Both the position numbers and the translations under genes were made by a program. The notes under the pieces were generated by a model. It saw nothing but the letters and a program-made list of their open reading frames with translations. It had not been told where the DNA came from and did not search any database. From Climacteris rufus (taxonomy: Eukaryota; Chordata; Aves; Passeriformes; Climacteridae), in contig VZRZ01000211.1 in NCBI GenBank assembly GCA_013398175.1, positions 1,040,712 to 1,104,711 on the forward strand: a stretch of DNA of 64,000 nucleotides, written 5' to 3'. Position 1 is the stretch's first letter. Every line of letters starts with the position of its first letter. This document shows, piece after piece, positions 51,609 through 61,725 of the stretch.

Positions 51609-53164
51609 CTTTGCTAAACCATCCTCTTGAAATTTGAGTCTGGTGGTAATGCCAAGTGTTTTTAATGGTTCAAGTGAAATGTCTGTGAAAAGAGAGGGAT
51701 TGGCAAGTAATGCTGTTAGGTAATCTGTTGTACCTGGGGAAAAGAACGTTTTCCATGTAGTTGTTGTAGGTGTCAAGTAGAGACATTGATATAGGAAGAA
51801 TATGTTGGCTTTTAGCTTCTGTATGACAAATCATTGGAATATAGAGTAGTAAGGCTGGTGGCAACATTACCTTTTGTCAGGCTAATTAGTGGTTAAGCAA
51901 AGCAGTTGTAGCTATTAGATTTCTGGTAGAACTGATGTGCATCTAATAGGTGTTAAGTGCTTGCCACACCACGTTTTAAAGGAAATCATGCAAGTGCTTT
52001 TATCTATGGGAAGTAATTATCTTTGCACATAATCTTCTGTACTCATGACATGATTCTAACCTCCTGAGAAAATCTGCAGTTTATTCTCCTATAGTGCCAT
52101 GGTTTCTTTTAGGGGAAAAAAAAGCCAAACAAAAAGGCCCCAAACCCACGGATTTCTTGGGATTGACATGTATTTAATATTTAGGGGGTCTAAATATTGT
52201 CATTATAAAAAAATAGCAATAGTTTTCCTTTTTGTGGATGGACAAGGATATAATGATTGGTTAGCTCTTTGCAGAGTTGAGTTTTGGTTGGCGGTATCTG
52301 TAGAGGTCTGCTAGTCTAGGGTTCGAAAGATAGGAACATACCTCCTCACAGACTGTGAACCCTGCTTTTTATGGATGAATAAGAAAAGGACTGTAACAAT
52401 TTTGTAGGTCTCAGGGAATTAATCCAGGAAAATGGTGTGCTAACGCCTGACTGAATGGAGTCACACACAAAAGGAGTGCAAGTTTGAAGCTGAAGATCAA
52501 TGCAGAGAATTCCATGTAGTACTTTATTTCTTTATTCTGTTTCTCTCATGCTCAGGAGTGAAAAAAGTGCTGTCCTTGAAGTACTGACCATTGAGTGGTA
52601 ACTATTTAATTGCTCTCTCTCCCTTTTTCAACCAAGTGTTAAAGAACAGTGGATAACTGTTTTCAAGTCAAAATAGCTGCTCTGCAGGGTTATTTTACTA
52701 TGTGAGGTGCATGTTCAAGTGTGCAGAATTTCACAGATTAAACACACAGGCTTTTGCTTTCCTAGGCCTAAAGACATGATCCATAAAGAATTGACTTTGC
52801 TTGGCTTGTTTCAAAATGCAAATGCATTTTCACCTTACTGAAAAGCATATTTGAGATCTATATCACCAAAATCATGTTCAGACTCAACATATTCAAAAGA
52901 AAAGGTGAATAAGAGCTGAAAATAAAACTGTTCAGTCTAACTGGAAATAAAGCCAATTTCAATGATATTGCTACCTCAGTCATAAATAGTGTAGTCTAGA
53001 AGTATTGCTGTCAAGTGAGAGATATTTGTAAATCAGCCTTTTTAATTCACCAACTACAGAGGATTATATAATAACAACATTATATCAAATTAAGGAAAAT
53101 CAATGTCTCTGGAGACAAGCAATAAGACACCAGGGCTTTCATCTTCACACCTCTGGCTCAACTC
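51609..53164. other. non-coding DNA
   Basis: No supportable gene and no recognisable repeat. A GGTTCGAA near 52320 was considered as a tRNA B box and rejected. Confidence 0.55.
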
Positions 53165-53395
53165 TAGCATGAGGCTATGCTGTCCTCTTCCTTTAACAGA
53201 GGCTTTAACAGAGAGAGGTGTATCTTCCTTGGAGGGATGATTCAGTACAGGAAGAGGCTGCCTGCTGGGGCTCTGGACTCTCATCCCTGGAAGTATGCAA
53301 GCCTCAGAGCTGTGGCTGATTTGATCTCCAGCCCCATGTTGACCAGGAGGTTGGATTTGATGACCACCAGTGGTTTCTTTCAAATAATGTTCCTA
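53165..53395 (+). mobile_element. CR1 LINE 3' end fragment, plus orientation
   Basis: Forward CR1 landmarks near the 3' terminus are visible. 'acaggaagaggctgcctg' at about 53247, 'tctcatccctggaagtatgc' at about 53279 and 'aggaggttggatttgatga' at about 53343 correspond to the CR1 'gaggctgcccag', 'catccctggaggt' and 'gggttggactagatga' segments. The terminal short repeat is not clearly preserved. The 120-codon plus-strand frame over this interval is a by-product of the repeat and is not a gene. Confidence 0.65.
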
Positions 53396-54049
53396 TTCTT
53401 TTGTCATAAACCTTACTATTTCAAATTGTTACATTTACGTGATGGACATCTTGGAACAATTTTACTTAACTGTAGGGCTTGTCCTGTTACCGAAGAGTCA
53501 AGAAGTTTTGTCTGCCTCCCTGCCCCCCCTCCATCATGACAGTGATGGAAAACAAGTATCCTGTTATCAGTGCCATTTTCTCCCCTATTTGTTTCTGTCA
53601 GGAGCCACATTTTCAGCTTGCTGCCACTGTGGTATCCCTTCTACCTCCGTGCTGAAATTCAGTTCTGAGCTGTCATCACGTAATAGATTGGCAGGAAGGG
53701 TTTTTCCACACCGGAGAATTTTCTTTGGTTAAAATGTGAGATGGGCACATGTATATGTGTAGTGTCCATGTGACATGAGTTACTGGGCATAACACGGATC
53801 CTGATGTAGTGTTCCAAGTTCACCAGCACTCATTTTCACTAGGTTTATCCCATTCCAGAGCAGAGAAGTTGTAAGAAAGTGCTGGTTACCTGAGTGAAAT
53901 AAACCAAATTGTATCTGACTTCGTGTGGTTGCTCTTTTCCTCTGAAAAGCACCACTACACCCCCTTAATCATGTTCAATAGCTTGGTCACATTACTGAAT
54001 TGAGCTGCCTGATCCACGTTGTCTTTTAATGAGCTACTTGTAAAGCATT

Positions 54050-54125
54050 TGCAGCAGAAGTGCTGTCACCTGCCCAGGACCACCTGGCTGCAAGCATAGC
54101 TCAGGCCACCTAAGTCCTAGGAACC
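54050..54125 (-). repeat. possible ancient MIR/L2-like SINE remnant
   Basis: 'agtgctgtcacctgcccagg' followed by 'accacctggctgcaa', 'agctcagg' and 'taagtcctagg' resembles the reverse-complemented conserved part of MIR/L2-derived repeats ('aagtgacttgcccaaggtca', 'cacagctag', 'cagagc', 'ggtctcctga'). Only about 75 bases are alignable by eye, so the call is tentative. Confidence 0.3.
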
Positions 54126-55075
54126 ATTCAGGGAAGGCCAGTTTACAATATTTGCAAACATTTCTTTTGTGTGTTTGTGTTTTCTTTACCCATGCCTAAT
54201 TCACATGCACAAAGACTTTATTTTTTTGGTTGCCTGGCAACCAGCTGGGGCATAGTGGATGGAAGGTGGGACTTCTGTATATGGATTTGGGTTTTTTTTT
54301 TAGGCAGTGTCAGAACAGGTGATGCTGTCTTCAAATAGATTAATATTTGGTTTACATGTATTGCTGCATCACCATTTTTATTACTTATAAGGAACTATAT
54401 TAACTGCCTTAGCTGCTTGGGCTGGAACGAAGCATACTTGGAAGAGCCCACACTAAGCAGTCTCTGTGAAAGCCAACCCCTAAAAGCTCAGACCCTGCAA
54501 CTTGCTGTTCCAAACACTCCTGTCTGCCCTCTGAGCACACACTAGTGGTAACACGAAGCTAAGGGATCTTTAGAGTGGGTATAAAAATACCACCCATGCA
54601 AAATGAACAGACAAAAAGGAAAACTTTTAACATGTTGTATTTCTCTTTTGATGGGATTTTGGTTTCTTTCCTGTTTGTGAAAATGAAATATTAATAAAAC
54701 TAGCTTTCTAATCAAAAGCTATTCATCACCAGTATTTTTGTCAGTACAGGTTTCAGTTTTTCATTATTGAACTCTTTTATTCAGGTACAAACTAAAATAC
54801 CTGAATCATGAAAATACAATCTGTGTGTACATAGCTATGTCATTAATTTTTATTAGAAAATGAAATTAGGATATTCAGTGCCATACAATGGTACCTGATG
54901 TCCTTTCTCACGTCATGTGATTGAATGCTATGGTGCAAGGTAATAAGGTCACAATAACATTTGAAACTAAAAAGAGGGGAAAGGGATTTTGACTGTGTGA
55001 TAAGGAAAGGTTTCTGAGAATTTTGATGTGCTTCCATGTGACCTAAAAAGGAGTTCTGAATTTTCAGAATTCCTT

Positions 55076-55107
55076 AAAAAAAAAAAAAAACAGGAAAAAA
55101 AAAGAAA
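55076..55107. repeat. A-rich run
   Basis: Fifteen A residues, then CAGG and nine A residues. Simple sequence or the tail of an unrecognised retroposon. Confidence 0.75.
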
Positions 55108-56126
55108 TTCTGTGTTGCCCTGACTTTTGCAGTTCTGGATGTTATCATTCTTTTGTAACTGGTTCTCAGACATTCTTTGTAAACATAGCCATGTTATTGT
55201 AATGGTATCTTTTTATTTACATTTCTTTCTCCTGGGCACAGAAGTTTGATGGACATTTCCTTTGACCAGTGTAATTGAGGGGAGGCCCTTTGTCTCCTCC
55301 AATCCACAGTGGCTTATGAGACACATATAAAATAAAGGTGGGCGGGGGAAGCCCAGGGTTTTTGTTCCTTGATCTCAACAGGTGTCTGTCTCCTTCTTTC
55401 ATGTCATTACTGCGACAATTCTGAGTTCTTACTGGCTCCAAATCTTAATTGGTTTGATTTTACAAATGCCTTGAGCAGTCAGTGTGACAGTGTCACCAAG
55501 GTCAGTGAGGCTGGGCATGGTGTAATATGCTGCCCAGGGGGAAAATGACTGTTAACATTCAAGTTGTGCACTGTGAGTGTGATTCCATTTTCTGGAGTAG
55601 AGGCCAGCTGTTGAAATGAGTGTTTTTATTATAGTCACAAATGGGTATCTGAATATGATTATTGAGGAGTTTTGCTGTTTGGTTTTTTTTTTTCCCCTTC
55701 TCCTGGAGAAATACACCAGTATTAGATGCAGGCAAAGACATCTTTCTTGCCTTTTTCCTTCTCTCTCACAAGGCTTTGGTGCACTTTTAATTTGTGAAAA
55801 CACTTTTGTACTCTGAGAAGTATAAAAATATGTCCACATGAGTATAAGAAACAAGATGATAGCTGGTAAAGACCCAGGAGTATAAAGCAGTAATTGGAAA
55901 AGTGCATTAAAATGTGTGAGAATAGTTCATGGTTTCCTAAGTTAAGTGTGAAAATTACAGAGATGGATCTTGAAGGATTCTTTGAGCTAATACTGAAGAG
56001 ATATGAAGATTAGATTGCTATTTGTGAGACAGACTATAAAGTCCAGGTCTTTATAGTGCTGGCCTTTAACCTGGTGGGTGCTGACCTGCCACTTTGCTGT
56101 CTGTGGGTAGTGTGGAACAGGTGGGA

Positions 56127-56140
56127 CAGTGCATGCACTG
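56127..56140. repeat. perfect 14-bp palindrome CAGTGCATGCACTG
   Basis: The sequence equals its own reverse complement and sits inside a GC-richer block (56060-56330). A second exact inverted repeat lies 33 bases on: CACTTGTG at 56173-56180 and CACAAGTG at 56187-56194, with a 6-base spacer. Confidence 0.85.
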
Positions 56141-56542
56141 CCTGACCAAGCAATGGCATTTGGCAGCAGTGCCACTTGTGGAGGGGCACAAGTGTGCCTG
56201 TTCTGTGTTGGCACCTGGACACCTTTTTGATGTGCAGAGATTCTACCAGTAATTTTACTGCCAAAAATATTAATGTCAGTGCCAAGCTCACTGGTGTCAC
56301 TGAATAAAGGCCTGACCCTGGCAAGTTTAGGTGTTATACTGGTAGGGCAAGGGCATATGAGAGTGGGGATTGACGTGTGCCAGCTTTACTCAAACTCTTT
56401 TGCAAGAACTACTTGCTTACCTGTGCCACAGAAGTCCATGCACTAACTTGAATTTCTAGTTTCAGAAGCTCATAGAAATGCTGATGGTGAATTTTGTGAC
56501 AGAGAGTTAACATGTATTTAAACTATATCCTCTGTTTACAAA

Positions 56543-56657
56543 TCTCCCCTCCCTCCCCTCCTTCTTAGTGTGTTTTTTTGTTTGTTTGGTTGGTTGTTTT
56601 TTTTTGGTTGGTTGGTTGGTTTTTTTGTTGTTGTTGTTGTTGGTTTTGTTTTATTTC
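56543..56657. repeat. C-rich run followed by G/T-rich low-complexity tract
   Basis: From 56546 the plus strand has CCCC, CCC, CCCC and CC separated by single T residues, so the minus strand could form a G-quadruplex. From about 56570 follows T/G sequence with GGTT units and a (TTG)n array. The 73-codon plus ORF starting at 56570 (rich in F, G, V, L, W) is a translation of the repeat. Confidence 0.8.
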
Positions 56658-58464
56658 AGGGATGTATTTGGTTCTTCCATGTCCATGTGTTAGTAGTACT
56701 AAGTAAAAATCTTAAATTTGAAAACACAAGCATATCATTTGTGATTGGTTTCTGTTCTTCTGGTTGCTGTTGGTTATTTCCACGCTGGTAGATAGGAACT
56801 ATGTAGACTGCTACGTGTCTTACAAAATAATTTTATACCATATGGTCTGTGCTTACAGATAAAGTTTCTGTAATCACAGATAACAAGTGTATTACTTTGT
56901 GTAACATCAGCCTGAGTTGTAATTGATGTCTGAGTGTTTGGAAGCCGCTCTTATCAAGAAATACAATGAAGAAAGACTATTTAAACCAATGGTTTAAAGA
57001 CAGAGATTGTCTTGTGCTTCCTATTGGGTATCTGTCTTTGACAGTGCTTAACATATACAGGCTGACACTTTTGCTACAAAAGCAAACTTCAGTTACTCAA
57101 TTTTTAAGATGTGTTCAGAACCACTAAGTGTCTGCCTTCAGCACAATCAGGACTATTTCCTTAATTCAGGGGCTTGTTAAGGGAATGTGAGCATTCAAAA
57201 GTTAATTAATTCCTATGGCTGCTGCATTTGTATGTGCTACTCCATCACTTGTGTCCTTGGTAGAAAAGGAATTTAATGTTACTATTTTGTGTTTATGTTC
57301 CTGATACCATATATTACCTTTCTGCCACCAGTGATTGCTCATATCTGTATTTATTTAATGCATTACCATAATAATGTAGTGCATAAGCTCATTGTAGTTG
57401 GTTTCTACTCCTGCGTCCTTTCTTTGTTTGAGATGTTGGGGTTGAGCCTCCTATAGACTTGAAGAAACTAATCCTGGAAACCCAAACCATATTCTGGGTC
57501 CTTGGGCTTGGCTAAATGTTGCTATATGCATATTAAAATCTTTAAGGGGTGATGTATTATGTGGAGTAATAAAATAGGATAAGAAAAATTAAAAGATGGG
57601 AAAGAAGGTATTATCTGTAGCAGGGAAACTGAGACACATCTTGGAGAGCATTTGACAGAGGTAGGAATTTACATGTGTACCAAATTTAGTAGGTCCAGTG
57701 CCCACAGTTCTGTAAACTATAATAAAAATGTGTTTAGGGGGGTGACCTGTGTCTTATGAGCCATGACTTTGAGTGTGGTTCTTGTGCTTGTCAGATGCTA
57801 CATAAGGACATGTGATATTGCTATATCAGGGATTAGGCAATGGCTGCTAAAGGTGCTGAAGGTAATCCTGCTTTAGGAACAAATCACATGCCCTTAATAT
57901 TTCCACTCTCTGCTGGAATTAAGGAGCCCCAGTTGTGTCTTCTCCTGTACTGGTGAACCTGCCAATCTAGAAATCAAAAACTTCCATTTGTGAATGTAAC
58001 AAAAACTTTTATTTTTAACAGAACCTGTCATTTTGTAGCAATACCATTATTTTATGTGAAGCTAGATATGTGATTAACTTGTGGAACTAGAATGCCTAAT
58101 TGTTAGCAGGATATGGCATGAGGTTTTTTTTCTTTGTCAATAGGAAGAGCTTTTAGAACATGTATGTGTGTCACTTAAATTATAAAGGATATAGGTCAGC
58201 TAATAATTTTTTTCCCATAAAGTATGGCTATTCAGTTAAGGTCAAATGCTTGTGTGGTTCTCATGCAGACTTCAGGGAAAGAGAGTTGCCATTTAAGTCA
58301 GCCTAAGATTTTTACTTTTTTCCTGATAAGTAATTTAGCTAAAACCTTGCTCTAAATTACAGACATTTGCTACTAGTTGCCAAGTTTGGGTTCTGTCTTC
58401 TCACTAGAGAGCCTGTGCTTTACAGATAACCCAGCATTATCATTGTTTGACTCTTCAGAGACAA

Positions 58465-58485
58465 TTCAGCACCATGGAGTGCCTC
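58465..58485 (+). promoter_or_regulatory. RE1/NRSE-like motif (possible REST site)
   Basis: TTCAGCACCATGGA matches the canonical RE1 left half and the spacer plus GGA of the right half. The remaining positions agree at three of seven, for about 16 of 21 overall. It is the better of two RE1-like matches in the window. Occupancy is unknown. Confidence 0.28.
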
Positions 58486-61027
58486 TCTACTGTACTTCTG
58501 GATGTGCAGTGAAAGCACATTTAATTTGCCTGACATGCACCTCTGCCACTCAAGACGGACAAAATCAGCTGAGTAGCTGACATGCTGCAGTCCTACATTT
58601 ATGCTTAGGAGTTTTTAATCTAGAGACTCTCAGCTCTGAAAAAGTGACTTGTTTCCCTTTAAAACCTACTAGTTAATTAATCATGGTTGCAGAATGCTGT
58701 TGCAGGCAGCTTCCTATAACATTTTATTAATAATAAGTGCTGATACGGGGAATATGTTACACCAAGCAGGATCGCATCTGGCAAGTCATCATGGCTACTC
58801 ACTGCTCTGCACTATAAGCAGTTTTTACCCCCAAAATGTGTTGACCTGATTCTAGGCTGTTAAATTCTAAGTTACAGTTACTACCTTGCAGTATACATCA
58901 TACATCCAACTCACAGTTTGAGACTCTGGGATGTAGACATAAGCTGAGACTGCTGTGCAGGCAATTAGATCTCTCAGCTCACCAGCTTTTTGTTGATTTT
59001 TTTGTTGGGTTTTTTTTAAGCAAAATGTCGTATGAGATGTGCAAATTTGTCAGTGACTGCAAATTTTGTCCACATTTAATTAGCAGTGTGATTATTTTTA
59101 AACAAATGCTCCTGACTTTTTAAAAGAAGAGTCTGGATTCTGAATTTTATGTGATGAAATGTTTAAGGAAAAAGTTGACTAAAATAATTCAATGAACTGG
59201 AGTGCCAGAACACTGCTCTCAGGGAAAATATGGTCCCATTATTTTCTCAGCTGGGAGAGATTAGATACTTTCCCAAGCAAATGATCCTTTTCTGGATTCA
59301 TCTTCTTTGAATTTCATTAGACTTTCAATCCAGCTCTTCTTGTGTTCACACTTTTGATATGTGAACCATTTATCTCTGTATATCAAATAACAGAACAAAT
59401 TCTTTAAAAAATCCATTCCTTAAAAAAAAACCCAAACAAATCCAACTAAATTAAGAAAAATATCCACTGCTTTTTTTTTCTTTTTGAGTCCTTTCCACAT
59501 CTACACTAAGACAAAACTAGGAATGACTAGCATTAAAGACAATTTTTTTAATACATACCTGAAAGGCAAGTGCGTAACACTTATTTTTGTATTATATTTT
59601 TCTTAGACATTACTAAGTAAAGAAACTCGCGAAATTCCAAATCAAAGACTAAATGCATCAAAATTTGAAACATAAACTCTACAAGACTAAATTTCTGTGT
59701 TTAAAGACAAACTTAACCATATGTCTTTCAGCTTGCTTGATGGATGTACCTTTGAAACACTAAAGGGGTTTTTCTTACTGTAGATTGAAATTCTTGCAAA
59801 GTGCAATTGAATATGTCAGAGATTGCTAAAGGAGTTCTGTTGTTTTGAGATAGGGGAAGATTGTACTTGATACTCCTGTGTGTTAGGACTGAGAATCTGC
59901 CAGAGTGCATTAGGTCATTTTCAGTGGCTAAGTTGACTTGGAGTTAAAGAGAGAAGGATTTGTACCATCTTCTCTCTGAGCCATGGAGGGAAGGATGGGC
60001 ATGAGGTCAGTAGGAGTGCTGCTAATTAATTGTGAGTCTTTGCATGATACATAATGAGAGTTTTTGTCATCATTTCAGAGCTATTTTCAATACTGACTCA
60101 GATTTGGCTAACACTGAGATTTATCATCATCTTACATCCTTTCCTGTTGTTACCATCAGGGTAACAACATGGTTCTCTTAACCATAAACACAATAAAATG
60201 CTAGTTTGTAAAAGCAAAGCCATCCTGGTAGTCATGGTGACTTGTTCCCTTAACCCTTGTCGATGGACGGTAAACACATGACTGAATGCTATTGCAGCAT
60301 TGTAAAAATTAATTCTCCAGCAAGACTAACAGGGTGCTTTTAGTAAAGTGATGCCTTCAAGATGGGCCAAACCAAACAGCAGCAAGACATTTTATACTTG
60401 TTCTATCTTGACAACACCATCCTGGTAGCACTGAGGTTTTAAAATGTAATGAACATGAATGTTGTTATCTGTTCAGGTACACAGTCTTACCACCCCTCAC
60501 TCCGTGAACAGACACTTTTATGCCTCTGAGAAATAAATCTGTTTAAATGACACAAAAGGACTCAGACCATATTTTGACGTGATAAAAGATAACTCCTTTA
60601 AGGGGGAGACAATATTAAGTCTAGGTCTGCAAGACAGAGACTGAAATATAGGAAGAAGGGGTGAATTTTTGCTTATCAGAATAGAAAAGTCTTGGAAAAG
60701 ATACCGTAGGCTTTGTCTCTGGAGTGCCCTGTCTGTTCTTCTTGAAACATAGCCCACCAAAGGTCACTTTTAATTTCCTGAACTGACTAATAAGAACAGA
60801 GCAACAATACAAAAAAAGTAAATTATATTAGTGAAATTAGTACAAGAAGCATATTTGCAAACTATATACACCTCTGCTACCTTATTCAGTAACTCCTTGT
60901 ACCTGCAATTAGTTCAAAGCTAAGATGTTCACCAACAGAAACTGCTGGTCCTTAAAGCTGCACAATATAAAATTCCTGTTAGGGCTGAAAAGCATTCCTG
61001 GGATCAGGAACTGTAATCCGATCATAT

Positions 61028-61056
61028 AATAGGATTGATATAAATATAATCCTATT
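61028..61056. repeat. perfect 9-bp inverted repeat, 11-nt spacer
   Basis: AATAGGATT (61028-61036) and AATCCTATT (61048-61056) are exact reverse complements. It is a small AT-rich hairpin without evident role. Confidence 0.85.
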
Positions 61057-61634
61057 ACTAAACCATGTGCTTGCATGTCAGAATGAGCAGTGAATAAAGG
61101 CTAGAAGATGTTTGGGATGTGTTGCTCTTTCAAAGCAGATAATCAGTGTGCACCATTATAATATGCAGTGATTTTAAAAGGTGGATTTTGGTGTAGACAG
61201 CAACATCTTGCCATGAACTAATTTTTCAAAAATTCTGAGCTGTCAGTTGTTGGAGTATGTTTCCCCTCTCTTTTCTTCTTCAGCAGTATTAAAAAGAAGG
61301 CTGAAATGATTTATTTTTAGTGAACGTCATTTCCCATGGTAGATGCAAATACCCTATGAAAAAAACCCTATATAGTGTCAGAAGGGAGAAATCATCTAGC
61401 TGCGAAGAATAATTTGTTGTATGCAGCTGATAGGAATAAAGCTAAGTGGCTCATGTCATGTCACTGCTACAGATATAGTATATTAATCCCTTACCAATGT
61501 AAAAGCAGCAAGCATTCATTGAAAGCCAAGTATGCAGGGTCATTGACCTGGATTGCGGAGTCTCTTGAACTGTAGTCATGAAGAGGTTAGCAAATTAAGT
61601 GCCTTTGCCCTTTCCTGACACATTAATCTTGCAG

Positions 61635-61725
61635 AGAAGACATTGGGAACATTTTATGCACACATCATGCCAAAGAAGTGCTGGCAGTAGCTTTTTTTGG
61701 CCCACTTCTTGCCATCAGTCTTGAG
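61635..61725 (+). CDS. candidate internal exon (91 bp), gene not recognised
   Basis: An acceptor (ATTAATCTTGCAG) and a strong donor (TTGAG/GTAAGAG) bound 91 bases. Only one frame is open to the end. After one leading base it reads EDIGNILCTHHAKEV and then LAVAFFGPLLAISLE, ending on a complete codon (phase 2 in, phase 0 out). The composition, with a charged/histidine part followed by an aliphatic, aromatic segment of about 15 residues, looks protein-like, but I cannot assign a family. It does not join in phase directly with 22884 or 15025 (both end in phase 0), so an intervening exon would be needed if all belong to one gene. A chance decoy exon remains the main alternative. Confidence 0.32.

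Larger units (their letters stand above)
53396..61634. other. non-coding DNA with simple repeats
   Basis: No supportable gene. It contains a possible MIR-like remnant (54050-54125), A-runs (55076-55107), a GC-richer block with small palindromes (56060-56330), a C-rich then G/T-rich tract (56543-56657) and an RE1-like motif (58465-58485). Confidence 0.55.

Noticed and set aside
52300..52335. GGTTCGAA resembling a tRNA B box
   Set aside because: No matching A box at the right distance, and no cloverleaf stems or acceptor stem can be drawn.
53177..53539. 120-codon plus-strand open frame
   Set aside because: Its first half lies in a CR1 3' fragment, which is non-coding 3' UTR.
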